Below are positions 9,162 to 20,649 of a DNA stretch of 64,000 nt, piece after piece. Position numbers and translations under genes: made by a program. Each line of letters starts with the position of its first letter. The first letter of the stretch is position 1. Source of the stretch: Solen grandis (taxonomy: Eukaryota; Mollusca; Bivalvia; Adapedonta; Solenidae); assembly GCA_021229015.1 (NCBI GenBank), contig CM037789.1:29741452-29805451 (forward strand). Direction: 5' to 3'. The notes beneath the pieces were generated by a model. It saw only the letters and a list, made by a program, of their open reading frames with translations. It ran no database searches and was not told the DNA's origin.

Positions 9162-10237
9162 TGAAAGCAGCTGGCGAGGATGGTATGGTTATGTTGAGGC
9201 ATTTGACTGAGAAAGTCTTCAGTGATGTTGTGACTCCCAAGGACTGGGAAGAGAGCTACATCCTTAACTTATACAAGGGGAAAGGAGATGCCCTTGACCG
9301 AGGCAGTTATCGTGGACTCAAGCTTACAGATCAAGCAATGAAATTGATGGAGCGTGTTCTAGACACCTTCATTCGCAGGATGGTGAACATTGACTCTATG
9401 CAGTCTGGCTTTGTTCCTGGTCAGGGCACCACAGATGCTATCTTCATCTTGAGACAGCTACAGGAGAAGCACTTTGCTGCTAACAAGCTATTGTATCTTG
9501 CCTTGGTGGATCTGGAGAAAGTGTTCGATCGTGTTCCTAGGTAAGTTCTTTGGTGGGCTCTGAGAAATCTTGGCGTTGAGGAGTGGGCTATTCGCATCAT
9601 CCAGGCAATGTACACCAATGTCAGAAGCCGGGTGCGTGTCAATGGACAGTTCAGTGAAGAATTTGGTGTGGAAGTTGGAGTGCACCAGGGATCTGTTCTC
9701 AGTCCCCTACTCTTCATCATTGTGCTGGAGGCACTGTCACATGAGTATAGGACTGGCCTACCTTGGGAACTGCTTTACGCCGATGACCTAGTTGTAGTAG
9801 CTGACTCCTTGGACGAATGCATCTCGAAGCTGAAGGCTTGGAAGGATGGTATGGAAATGAAAGGGCTACGAGTCAACATGAAGAAAACCAAGCTTATGGT
9901 GTCTGGCCCTGGGCTTGACCTTCTTTGTGATTCCCGCATAGACCCTTGTGCCGTCTGTAGAAAGGGAGTCTGGAATAACTCAATCCAGTGCTCTCAATGC
10001 AGACTTTGGGTACACAAGAAGTGTAGCGGTGTCTGTGGAAGACTTGTTGCTAATCCAGACTATATCTGTCCAAGATGCTGTGCCATTGCCAGACCCATTG
10101 ATGGCAGACCAGTCACTGAAGTAGATGTGGATGGTGCTCCACTTGATGTTGAAGCCAGTTTCTGCTATCTGGGTGATATGCTGTGTGCTGGTGGAGGTTG
10201 CACACTTGCCATTGCAACCAGGTGTTGTACTGCCTGA
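9158..10237 (+). pseudogene. Retrotransposon reverse transcriptase plus PHD-like zinc finger, with stops
   Basis: The frame runs from MMKAAGEDGM through W-E-ESYILNLYKGKGD, SYRGLKLTDQAMKLMERVLD, QSGFVPGQGTTDAIFILRQL and ALVDLEKVFDRVPR to a TAA at 9542-9544. It resumes in the same frame: LWWALRNLGVEEW, VHQGSVLSPLLFI, and the catalytic YADD of LLYADDLVVVA. Downstream is a PHD-type finger (CAVCRKG, IQCSQCRLWVHKKCSG, CPRCC), a C-terminal addition known in some cnidarian and mollusc RTE-like elements. A TGA at 10235-10237 again falls where Trp is expected. The RT catalytic residues are intact even though the frame is dead. Confidence 0.88.
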
Positions 10238-10762
10238 GGAAAGTTCAAGAAGCTCCTGCCAATCCTGACATCTAAGCACATATCCTTGACAGCTCGGGGG
10301 AGAGTATTCAACTCATGGGAAAGTTCTGCATTACTGCATGGCAGTGAAACTTGGGTCACAACCGTTGCTGACTTACAGAGACTTCGCAGAAATGACAGAG
10401 CGATGATACGTTGGATCTGTGGGACCATGCCACTTGAGGAGTCTCCCACTCAACTGCTCTGTGTGAAGTTAGGGATACAGGAAGTGACTGAAGCACTTCG
10501 CTCCAGACGTCTAAGATGGTATGGTCATGTGATGCGTTTTTCAGCTTACATCAACACTATTACTAGCATGAGGATCCCATGCCCCGGAAAATGTGGGCGT
10601 CCAAGAAAGACATGGTCGGAGTGTGTAAAGGCTGACCTGAAAGCTTGCAACCTCTTGGAAACCGATCCTCTGAACAGGGTTTCGTGGAGTTTGAGTGTCA
10701 GGTGATCTAGCCGCCTGCTGCCTACCCCAGTTCATGGGATGTCCACAGCAGATGAAAAATAA
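10238..10762 (+). pseudogene. Retrotransposon C-terminal segment
   Basis: Same frame as the RT. It encodes GKFKKLLP, HGSETWV, RNDRAMIRWICG, RSRRLRWYGHVMR and the region rich in Gly-Arg-Pro-Arg-Lys (GRPRKTWSECVKADL), which are conserved C-terminal signatures of RTE-like polyproteins. A TGA at 10703-10705 interrupts the last 20 residues, and the original end is probably the TAA at 10760. Confidence 0.82.
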
Positions 10763-11699
10763 AATCTGGATTTGATTGATTGATGATGATTTGAATGATA
10801 ATTATGATTATATTAAAAAATGTATGAAACTTATCTCTTGTTTATGTTAATTTTTATTAGTAGAAATTTCTCACAGGTCTATGATACAGATGGTAATGTG
10901 ACGGTAATAATGTAGTGTGAATGCTGTTCCAAGCAAAGTCAGGTTATTGTAACCCCAGACAGAACATAGCGGTGTTTTAAATTGCTTCACTTTTCATCCT
11001 GTACCGTTGTCACGTTTGACAGAGTATAGTCTGCAACAACCTAATGTTTCACGTCTTCATTCTAGTTTCACGTCTGCATTCTAGTTTCATGTCTGCATAC
11101 CAAGCTAATGTGTTCATTTACCATCCCTGGAAAGGAGAAGCTTCCTTCCTTTCTAGAACATGAAAAAGAAACATTAAAACAGAAGATAAAAATCCAGTAA
11201 TGGTACTGTAAGATGGCTGTAAATTGTCCATAAAACTTTCCTCCATGGTTGCCACTTCCTGTCTGTAAAACGTCCATGTTACATACAATCTACAATGTAA
11301 TAAAATGAGAATTAAATGAAAAAGTCTAAAGCCAAAAGTTGATTTCACACTAAAATTGAAACAATCTTGTCTTGACGTGATAGGTATGTTGGAACCGTGA
11401 CTTTTAATAATGTTCTGCCTATTTATATCACCATTCATATGCATAGAAGGAACAGCCGCGTTATTAATCTGGGAGTCATTAAATCAAGATTGGAGGGTCC
11501 TGGTATACAGTGGAGGGATTCTAGGACTCTTGCCCACCCTCTGTCTCTTTTCTAAATTTGCCCTGAGTTCTGATTGTTGGTTATAGATTATAGATAGCCA
11601 CCTTGTTTTATGTGTTTGTACAAGTGGCCTTTATTGCTAACATCAAATGAAAGTGTTTGACTTAAAGAAGTGTCATATCAACTCATTATTGATTATTAG
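10763..11699. other. MON2 intron downstream of the retrotransposon
   Basis: GAT/ATT-rich tail followed by ordinary AT-rich intron. A triplicated 'cacgtcttcattctagttt'-like motif occurs at 11050-11100. No gene is visible. Confidence 0.4.
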
Positions 11700-11714
11700 C
11701 TTATATGAAATAAT

Positions 11715-11940
11715 TGAGGGTTAACAGCCGCGATATGGGAGGGGGAAGCATACACCTATTAGTTTTTGGTCCGTCTGTCTGTTGTCACAAAACTTTAACC
11801 TTGACCATAACACAGAAATCCTTCCATATTCAACCTCTAAACTTCAAAGGTGCATGCATGTTGATGAGCTCTACCCACCAGGTGACCTTGACCTTCAAAT
11901 GACCTTGACCCCAAGGTCTAAGGGCCCCCCTTCCCTCAAG
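11715..11940 (+). repeat. Dispersed repeat fragment with CCTTGACC motifs
   Basis: Contains 'ttttggtccgtctgtctg', 'cacaaaactttaaccttgacc' and 'ggtgaccttgaccttcaaatg', the style of a repeat family with internal short repeats like those at 113-655. Truncated at both ends; no coding. Confidence 0.45.
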
Positions 11941-12007
11941 GCATGGTGTTCATTCGACCGTAGCTTTTTTTAACTGCTTCAGAGAAGAGTATTATTTTGG
12001 TTTCCAG

Positions 12008-12209
12008 GTGCTGTTTCCGCTGCTTGACAACGTGAAGCGATTATCCAGCAGCGCACCCAACACAAAAGACGAGTCCACGGCCGGTAACATCCTGATCCAC
12101 CATTCCCGTGACACGGCAGAGAAGCAGTGGGCGGAGACTCGTGTCCTCACACTGGCCGGTGTGGCCAGGACCTTTACGTCGCAGCGGAAAATTCTTCAGG
12201 GGTTTTACA
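12008..12209 (+). CDS. MON2: MON2 internal exon VLFPLLD...[19 protein letters not shown]
   Basis: Encodes [20 protein letters not shown], then a segment with [19 protein letters not shown] and [11 protein letters not shown], one of the most conserved MON2 signatures. It follows in phase 0 from the WNISDYF exon (donor CAG, acceptor tttccag) and ends with one base of a split Lys codon at TAC-A|GTAAGT. There are no disruptions in this exon. The 8.7-kb intron before it contains the retrotransposon. Confidence 0.93.
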
Positions 12210-12560
12210 GTAAGTCTTGATTATAAAGAGAATATATAGTTTGTGCCCTGATGGAGGAAGTTTTTTCTGTGAGGCTATGGGTAGTTCCAGGACTGAGTAT
12301 GACCAAGTGTCGGGAAAATATATCTAAGTAATACACCACTAGTCTATATTTGGTACTTGTTTTATAAACTTCATATAAAAACAATCTTCATTAACATAAA
12401 TTCTCAATTGAAAAAATAGTACTATTCGTATGATTTTTTTTTTCTTCACAGAAAGCGATGTATATTTATAATGCAGCGAATGGGCCACCTTACTTACTGT
12501 TTAATTGTGCAAATAAGAAATTAGTAGACACGATGCAGGACAACTTATGACTAAGATCAA

Positions 12561-13627
12561 TTTTTAGCTCAACTGGCATGAAGTGCCAAGGTGAGCTTTT
12601 GGGACCAGCCTTTGTTCAGCGTCTGTTGTCGTGAGTCGTCACTTGTCAACAGTTTACTTAAAAAATCTTCTTCTCTGAAACTACTAATGGGAAAGTGATC
12701 AAACTTGGCAAGGATGTTTCTAAGGTGATCCCCTTTAAAAAAAAATTTAAGTGGTTCCGGTCTGTTGCATAATTAGATCACAGGAGCTAAATATAGATTT
12801 TAAAAGAAACCACAAGGCCTAAAGCTAAGATATTTGGTATGTGGCTTTATCTAGTAGACCTCTACCAAGTTTGTTCAAATCATGACCCTGGGGTCAAAAT
12901 TGGCCCCGAACCAGGGGTCACTTTATTTTACATGGACTTATATAGGAAATACTAGAAAAATCTTCTTGTCAGAAACCACAAGGCCTGGAGGTTAGATATT
13001 TGGTGTGTAGCATTGTCTAGTAGACCTCTACCAAGTTTGTTCTAATCATGACCCTGGGGTCAAAATTGGTCCTGCCCCAGGGGTCACTTGGTTAAACATA
13101 GGCTAATACAGTTGAGACTGTCATATGTGACTTTCAGTTGGACTTTCAAGAAAAGGTCACATATAACAGGGAGTCTTTAAAAACAGTCTCAAAATTTAAA
13201 AAAAAAATTATTGATCTGGTGTTCTTTACATAGCAGAATGAGTTAAAAACAGATATACATGTAGTTCTATGTTTAATACATTGATAAACAACAGAATCTG
13301 TTACACATATAGATTAATTTATACTAATTAATTTCTGTTTACCTCTACCAAGTTTGTTCAAATCTTGACCCTTGGGTCAAAATTGCCTCACCCCAGGGGT
13401 CACCTGATTTTACCTAGACTAATATTGGAAAAAATTGAATAATCTTCAGAAACCACAATGCCTGGAGTTAAGATATTTGGTATGTTACATGGCCTAGTTG
13501 ACATCTTCCAAGTTTGTTCAAATCCTGACCCAGGGATCAAAATTGGCCCTGCCCCAGGGTTACTTGATTTTACATAGCCTAATGATTCCAGGTGAGCGAT
13601 CCAGGGCCATTAGGGCCCTTTTGTTTT
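12561..13627 (+). mobile_element. AGCTCACCTGAG-type element, copy 1
   Basis: Starts TTTTTAGCTCAACTGGC with a short hairpin and ends CCAGGTGAGCGATCCAGGGCC followed by a GGGCCATTAGGGCCC hairpin and TTTTGTTTT. The start and end motifs are inverted (AGCTCA-CTG / CAG-TGAGC). Inside are four imperfect units with 'acctctaccaagtttgttc' and 'gaccctggggtcaaaattg'. No ORF of note. The family occurs four times in the window, always in + orientation. Confidence 0.7.
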
Positions 13628-13785
13628 CTGATGAAGTTAAGTGAAATGAGCCCCTGAAATCTTTAACATATAGGAGATAGCACTGTATTTATCTCGTGCG
13701 AACAAAAGTCCAATGTCTATATCTGAAATCTGAAACTTAAAAGAGGCTGCACTTTATTTATATAATGTGGACAAAAATAACATGT

Positions 13786-14790
13786 CTAAATCTGAAACCT
13801 ATGGGAGCTGTGTCTGAAATATGAAACCTATAGGAGCTATATCTGAAATATGAAACCTATAGGGGCTATGTCTGAAATATGAAACCTATAGGGGCTATGT
13901 CTGAAATATGAAACCTATAGGGGCTATGTCTGAAATATGAAACCTATAGGGGCTATGTCTGAAATATGAAACCTATAGGCGTTATGTCTGAAATATGAAA
14001 CCTATAGGAGCTATGTCTGAAATATGAAACCTACAGGAGCTATGTCTGAAATATGAAACCTATAGGGGCTATGTCTGAAATATGAAACCTATAGGAGCTA
14101 TGTCTGAAATATGAAACCTATAGGGGCTATGTCTGAAATATGAAACCTACAGGAGCTATGTCTGAAATATGAAACCTATAGGGGCTATGTCTGAAATATG
14201 AAACCTACAGGAGCTATGTCTGAAATATGAAACCTATAGGGGCTATGTCTGAAATATGAAACCTATAGGGGCTATGTCTGAAATATGAAACCTAAAGGAG
14301 CTATGTCTGAAATATGAAACCTACAGGAGCTATGTCTGAAATATGAAACCTATAGGGGCTATGTCTGAAATATGAAACCTATAGGGGCTATGTCTGAAAT
14401 ATGAAACCTACAGGAGCTATGTCTGAAATATGAAACCTATAGGAGCTATGTCTGAAATATGAAACCTATAGGGGCTATGTCTGAAATATGAAACCTATAG
14501 GAGCTATGTCTGAAATATGAAACCTATAGGAGCTTTGTCTGAAATATGAAACCTATAGGAGCTATGTCTGAAATATGAAACCTATAGGAGCTATGTCTGA
14601 AGCCTATGGGTGCTATGTCTGAAATATAAAACCTATAGGAGCTATGTCTGAAACCTATAGGAGCTATGTCTGAAATATAAAACCTATAGGAGCTATGTCT
14701 GAAGCCTATAGGAGCTATGTCTGAAATATAAAACCTATAGGAGCTATGTCTGAAACCTATGGGAGCTATGTCTGAAATCTGAAACTAACA
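13786..14790 (+). repeat. 29-bp tandem array (gaaacctataggRgctatgt), about 35 units
   Basis: Units of 29 bases built around TGAAATATGAAACC, TATAGGGGCT/TATAGGAGCT/CAGGAGCT and ATGTC. From about 14600 shorter 19-base units (lacking the atatgaaacct part) alternate with full ones, giving a higher-order pattern. The flanks at 13725 and 14775 share 'ctgaaatctgaaact', the likely single-copy progenitor. Confidence 0.92.
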
Positions 14791-14799
14791 GGAGGCAAC

Positions 14800-15494
14800 A
14801 CTGTATCAAGCTCATGTGGACAAAATCCCCCAAATTACGTAAATAATGTTGATTGGATGTTAGAAACAAAAAAAAAAACTGCCACTAAAGAAATTTAAGA
14901 CTGCCAACTCACTGTCAGATTAGGGTTTTGGGGTCCAGATCTGGAATTAAAGCCCCACCCACCCCCCAACCCCCACCCTCCAGTGAATCTGGGCCTGTAG
15001 TATTCTATATCCATTTTAATCTTATTTTTAGAGGAATGTGCAGGAACTTTTGTGTGTGTGTGTTTAGGGACTGTATAAATGGCTTATGCTTTTAACATAT
15101 AGTATTACATTATTTTAGCTGAATTTTAAAATTTGAACTTTAAATTTTATAAAAAAAAAAAAACAACAGTGCTTTATGATACATGTATATTGTTACAAAG
15201 TTACATAGCTCAGTTCTTTTTATTCTCATTTTATATCCTCTTCAAAAGGAAAAAAATATTAAAACCTTTTAATATGAAATAGAAATTGAAATTTTATGTG
15301 AAAAAGAAGATCATTAATGCACAAAAACCAAGAGTGTTATCGTCGTAGTAACTTAAAATTGATATTGAATATTTATGTTCTATTTTGTTAAACCATATGT
15401 AAAGGCTTAATTGAGAAAGTACCATTAAGTTCACCTCTTAAGTGTGCCAGTAATAGTGTGTCACCTGATACATTTATTGCTTAACTTGATTAAT
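14800..15494. other. MON2 intron, AT-rich
   Basis: Contains short C- and A-runs and a (GT)n of about 12 bases at 15050; nothing else seen. Confidence 0.4.
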
Positions 15495-15736
15495 TTAACC
15501 CTTTCCCTCATATATACTCATTTTGACGCCCTCAATAGGTACCACATAAAACCTGAACTGCAGAAAACCACAGTTAAACCTTACCAAATTTAATTACAAA
15601 ATACTCATTTCCAGACCACTGAGGAGCAGCAAACAGCATAAAACCTGATCAGCCTGTGAGTTACTCGCAGGCTGATCTGGTTTTATGTTGTTCGCATAGG
15701 TCTTTTCATGGTTTCCTCTATGAGGGAAAGGGTTAA
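15495..15736 (+). mobile_element. TTAA-flanked piggyBac-like MITE, copy 4
   Basis: Full-length with TTAA on both sides. Minor changes (catatataCTC at the left, GCAAACAGC in place of GCGAACAGC). The central palindrome is preserved. Confidence 0.87.
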
Positions 15737-16450
15737 GCTGATTGTAAAACCAGTCATTATGTTTTCTTTGTTCAGTTTTTCTGCACTTTTTACCCTCCTG
15801 ATAATTTCTAGGATAAGCCTGAGTACTATGCACTTTGAAAAGTTATAAGAGTGATTAACTTTATATCTTTGAACAAGGAGTTTAGTTAAACAAAAACTTG
15901 CGAGTGTGGCAGAATTTTATCTGTCTTAAGTAGACAGTCTCCAAATGATTTGAATACTTTTGGCGGGACCTTAAACGCAATAAACAAACATAATTATGAA
16001 TTTATATACTTGCAGTATAAACAAAACCAGATCAGCATGAGAGGTATTTTTTGGCAGATAAAATTTTGTGCTGCCAACTTCCTTACCACAAACAATGTAG
16101 ATCCATTATAACACTATTTCAGTGGTCTTTTTATTAGTACCGCATTATATTGGAAAACATGAACTAATTAATGAGTTGAGTCTTTAGTATGAGCCATGTT
16201 TCATTGGCATTGACACTATACTAGAGTATCTGGAAATGGAACTACTTTGTTTCACTTTGTTAACCCTTAATCTCATGAATATTCATGCTCAGGTTAATTA
16301 CTTAATATTGATTTACAGAACTTAAATTGGTAAATAAAACAAAGGATTTTTTCTTTGCTGTGTAGACCTAAACATGAGCTACAATAACGTATGAGCAAGT
16401 AGTATTGGTATATTCAAGGGGTCAAGGTTATGCTTGTTTTCTATTTTCAG
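15737..16450. other. MON2 intron with an old MITE-related half-element
   Basis: At 16258-16400 'gttaacccttaatctcatg' starts a sequence like the diverged relatives at 46379 and 61010 (catgaatattcat, then a cagaactt region). No closing terminus is visible. The intron ends in the acceptor ctattttcag. Confidence 0.4.
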
Positions 16451-17034
16451 AAGATTTTCCCCACGCCTGGGCTCTGTTGTTGGACCACGTTGAGGGTGCT
16501 GCACTCTGTCAAAATGCAGAAATCTCCATAGCAGCTATTAAAAGCTTCCAGGAGATGCTTCTGATCAACAAGGATGACCAATCTTTCACCATCCAGCCAC
16601 TTCCTGTCAAACCTCCGTCTGTTGAAGCTATAAATAGAACAGGCGAGGTTGAGGCTCAATCTAACAAAGATACAAAAGATGCAGACGATATGTCTGGGGG
16701 AGCTGATTATGACATAGCACTGTGGTCAGCAGCCTGGAAGGTGTGGTTAAACATTGGCACTAACGCAACAAAACCTCCGGAAGATTCTATGTCTTTGTAT
16801 ATTCCGTCACAGCCATTTTTAACAGCGTTGATTCAGACTTTTCCTCCATTGTTAGATCACATTAAACTGAGATTTTCTGCAGCTGACTTACAGAAATTGT
16901 CCGGTGTTCTCAAGCGAGCCCTGACCGTTCCTGTCCATGGTGACTCATCTCCGTTCATCATCCCTACCTTCCCTGACGTCACAACAACGCCTCTACAGGA
17001 AGCAACTCTCCAGGCAGTGGAGGCAATAATGAAG
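16451..17034 (+). CDS. MON2: MON2 large internal exon DFPHAWALLLDHVEGAAL...
   Basis: 584-nt exon; two bases complete the split Lys codon, giving KDFPHAWALLLDHVEGAALC, IAAIKSFQEML, an acidic/Thr-rich spacer, DYDIALWSAAWKVWLNIG, IPSQPFLTALIQTFPPLLDH and LQKLSGVLKRAL with SPFIIPTFPDV. All blocks align in order with animal MON2. The frame is open throughout and ends in phase 0 at ATG-AAG|GTAAAC. Confidence 0.95.
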
Positions 17035-17919
17035 GTAAACATAGTCAGATAGTCAGACATATATCCATTGAAACCTCAAAATAACAGTCAATTGCCTTCA
17101 AAGCCAGGAATTGAAAGTTTGTTAGTCAAACTGTAATTATTTGAACAATGCAAGCTAAAGCATCATAAATTATTTTAAAAGTGAATAAGTAATAGCGAAT
17201 GGTAATGTGTTTTTTTACTGAATCTTTTACTCATTTTATTAAAAAGCACTTCTTATTGTTTATAATAAAGACTTGTTTATTTATCCTTCTGGTTCAATGT
17301 GGTACTTTTTGCGTAACAGCTGACCTAGCAATGATTGTCAGTTTTCATTTCCAAAAATTGGAAAGGTACATTGACATTATTAAGCCTGAATAAATGCAAG
17401 GGACAAAGTGCTGCCAACAGTACTTTAGTATTCCATATACTTTGATTTAATCAAATTAGATCAGTACTCCAATTAGCATTAATCAGAATTAAGATACAAT
17501 CTCCTACAGCTAGATCTTTTTAGTACTTTAAATAAATCCCTCAGGCCTGAGACTAATTTTGTAGAAACAGGATGATATTTCTAAGCCAGGCATTCCTACA
17601 TCTTTTAAGAAAAGTTCCTTGAAATATTTCTTATGGTTCAAACGCAAGAAATAGCATTTTTTTCTACAATTTTCAGAGCGTCATAAAATACATTTATTTG
17701 TCATTAGTAGAAATGGAAGGAAATAATAATGTGACCTGGGAATATAATGATCACATACATTTTCTGATATTCCATTTTTTTTTTTTTTTTTTATATATAT
17801 TATTAAATTCCTTGCTATTCTTGCCTGTCTGGGTTAACAAGTCAGTGCCTTGTGCACAAAAGTGCAGGTCATTGTTAACTGTACTGTAAAAGATTGAGTG
17901 AGATTGCGGGTATTTTCAG

Positions 17920-18063
17920 ACGGTGCGGGAAGGTTCAGAGTCGGTTCACACCATGTACCCGGACATATTTGATCAGTTGTTGACCTATGTGGACTACGGA
18001 GTACGGGTACCCAAATTTGGAAAGATAGAGACGAAACAGTTTGGCTCTGTCAAGGGACCCACT
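17920..18063 (+). CDS. MON2: MON2 internal exon ...MYPDIFDQLLTYVDYG
   Basis: 48 codons, phase 0 at both ends (acceptor tattttcag, donor ACT|GTAAGT). Encodes TVREGSESVHTMYPDIFDQL, LTYVDYGVRVPKFGKIETK and QFGSVKGPT, matching the MON2 segment with the sequence MYPxIFxQLL. Intact. Confidence 0.92.
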
Positions 18064-18266
18064 GTAAGTATTTGTATTAAAAAAATAACAAGAAAAGTTC
18101 CGTAACTTTTTTATGAATAAAATTTTCTAAAGTTATTTGTAGATATGTTTTGTACTCGAAAAAAAAAAAGATACATCTTGCACTGATGCAAATTCCACAG
18201 TCACTATGGCAACATAAGGTAAATTTGAGCAGGAATATGACATCTGCAAAGTCTGCCTGACATGTC

Positions 18267-18509
18267 TTAACCCTTTCCCTCATAGAGGACACCATGAAAA
18301 GACTTATGCGAACAGCATAAAACCAGATCAGCCTGCGAGTAACTCGCAGGCTGATCAGGTTTTATGCTGTTCGCTGCTCCTCAGATGGTCTGGAAATGAG
18401 GATTTTATAATTAAATTTGGTAAGGTTTAACTGTGGTTTTCTGCAGATCAGTCTTTATGTGGTACCTATTGAGTGCGTCAAAATGAGTCTATATGAGGGA
18501 AAGGGTTAA
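18267..18509 (-). mobile_element. TTAA-flanked piggyBac-like MITE, copy 5 (reverse orientation)
   Basis: Full-length, reverse orientation relative to copies 1-4, with TTAA at both ends. Its right terminus is continuous with a 32-unit array made of that same terminus. Confidence 0.87.
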
Positions 18510-19404
18510 AATGAGTCTATATGAGGGAAAGGGTTAAAATGAGTCTATATGAGGGAAAGGGTTAAAATGAGTCTATATGAGGGAAAGGGTTAAAATGATT
18601 CTATATGAGGGAAAGGGTTAAAATGATTCTATATGAGAGAAAGGGTTAAAATGATTCTATATGAGGGAAAGGGTTAAAATGAGTCTATATGAGGGAAAGG
18701 GTTAAAATGAGTCTATATGAGGGAAAGGGTTAAAATGAGTCTATATGAGGGAAAGGGTTAAAATGAGTCTATATGAGGGAAAGGGTTAAAATGATTCTAT
18801 ATGAGAGAAAGGGTTAAAATGATTCTATATGAGGGAAAGGGTTAAAATGAGTCTATATGAGGGAAAGGGTTAAAATGAGTCTATATGAGGGAAAGGGTTA
18901 AAATGATTCTATATGAGAGAAAGGGTTAAAATGATTCTATATAGGGAAAGGGTTAAAATGAGTCTATATGAGGGAAAGGGTTAAAATGAGTCTATATGAG
19001 GGAAAGGGTTAAAATGAGTCTATATGAGAGAAAGGGTTAAAATGAGTCTATATGAGGGAAAGGGTTAAAATGAGTCTATATGAGGGAAAGGGTTAAAATG
19101 ATTCTATATGAGAGAAAGGGTTAAAATGATTCTATATGAGAGAAAGGGTTAAAATGATTCTATATGAGGGAAAGGGTTAAAATGAGTCTATATGAAGGAA
19201 AGGGTTAAAATGAGTCTATATGAGGGAAAGGGTTAAAATGATTCTATATGAGAGAAAGGGTTAAAATGATTCTATATGAGAGAAAGGGTTAAAATGAGTC
19301 TATATGAGGGAAAGGGTTAAAATGATTCTATATGAGGGAAAGGGTTAAAATGATTCTATATGAGGGAAAGGGTCAAAATGAGTCTATATGAAGGAAAGGG
19401 TTAA
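18510..19404 (+). repeat. 28-bp satellite made of the MITE terminus plus TTAA, 32 units
   Basis: Each unit contains ATGAKTCTATATGAGRGAAA followed by GGGTTAA, which is the last 28 bases of MITE copy 5 including its TTAA. The TTAA of the MITE (18506) and the last TTAA (19401) are 895 bases apart: 32 units of 28 less one single-base deletion near 18943. Variants (gagtct/gattct, gagg/gaga) occur in blocks, suggesting amplification of multi-unit segments. Confidence 0.95.
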
Positions 19405-19840
19405 TGTTAGATCTTTTCAAAATATTTTCCTATACAAGATGCACACTTCTCTTATAAAGGGATCCACTTACCAAAGCATGATCTGAAATGCCTCTGTGGA
19501 ATTTTATTTCCTTTTACAACCTGCAAGGAAGTCCAGTTCTTGAGCAGTCCACAACATCGTGCTAAGGATCCTTCTTGAAACGCTCATATGTGCAGGTTGT
19601 CTTCATTAAACTTTTGCCGTATGTGTTCATGATCATAGTGAGCATCCCTGATTTAGTTTTACACATTAATACCCAAAACTACATGTAATAGCGCTGTTCT
19701 AATGCCTTATTTTTTGAAGAGAAATGTTCTCTTCTTCCCTTGTTTACGAAAATGATGACATTAAGTAGACCTTGAAAAAAGGAGTGGTGCATATGTTTCA
19801 GTCAGTTTTTGAAGTTGGGAATATGTCTTTACATGATCTC
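19405..19840. other. MON2 intron
   Basis: Unique AT-rich sequence; nothing recognised. Confidence 0.4.
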
Positions 19841-19963
19841 TAACCCTTTCCCTCATAGAGGAAACCATGAAAAGACCTATGCGAACAGCATAAAACTAGA
19901 TCAGCCTGCGAGTAACTCGCAGGCTGATCTGGTTTTATGCTGTTCGCTGCTCCTCAGTGGTCT
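19841..19963 (-). mobile_element. Truncated piggyBac-like MITE, copy 6
   Basis: Left terminus (CTAACCCTTTCCCTCATAG, TTAA degraded to CTAA), then the whole central palindrome. It breaks off at 'cctcagtggtctg' with the other half missing. Confidence 0.8.
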
Positions 19964-20649
19964 GCTCCGTCCACTTTTTCTGGGTATTTGTATGATCTCT
20001 CTTTCCACTTATTTATGGATGGATGATGATGCAAGATAAGACCAGATGAATTTAAAAAAATATATATTTGTAGGAATATCTATACATGTACTTCAGGAAA
20101 CACACAGCTGAATTTGATTTGTGTTCACAAAATTTTAAAACAGTATACTTACTGAATTACAGTTTCTTTTATTAGATCATATATACTTGTTTTATCAAAT
20201 CACTTAGATGCTTATTGAGAGCTGTTTTGGACAGAACTTTATGAATATCTGCACACTGAAAAGCTTATACTGGCCGCATATGACGTCAAAATGGTTGAAA
20301 TCAGTTTCACCACAATAATGTTTTTCTGCTGGTTGCAAAAGTGGACACATTATCTTATTTATCTATGATAATTTCAAAGGCTTCACAGAGAATAATTTGT
20401 ACATCTTAAACCCCATCAATGTCATATTTTCTTTACTTGGTTTCACTTAATTAGCAAATAGTGCCCTGTCTGAACTACTAAGAATTCTGTTGGGTTTCCA
20501 ATATTCTATCATTAAATAGTTCTTTATGTGGACTTCGGAGGTTTATTTAAATTTCATTTGAGACTTTGCATTAATGAAATATGAAAAAAATATTTTCACT
20601 TGTAAATTTTAAGCTAAACAGCTTGGACTTAAAGTAATTATATATTAAT

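Larger units (their letters stand above)
7621..10762 (+). mobile_element. Dead RTE-like non-LTR retrotransposon (endonuclease, RT, PHD finger)
   Basis: One element in sense orientation within a MON2 intron. The order is AP endonuclease (ATWNIGSLKRRSAEVV onward, from about 7660), linker, reverse transcriptase (YRGLKL near 9308, YADD near 9776), a PHD-like Cys/His zinc finger (about 9945-10075), and a C-terminal RRLRWYGHV segment. It is preceded directly by an (AAT)n tract with no long 5' leader, and the 3' end runs into short GATT/GAT repeats after a TAA at 10760-10762; both fit the RTE clade. The reading frame is broken by stops at 8104 (GAC-TGA), 9542 (TAA), 10235 (TGA) and 10703 (TGA), and by frameshifts near 8695 and near 9135. 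It cannot encode a full protein. The split frames are described separately. Confidence 0.9.
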
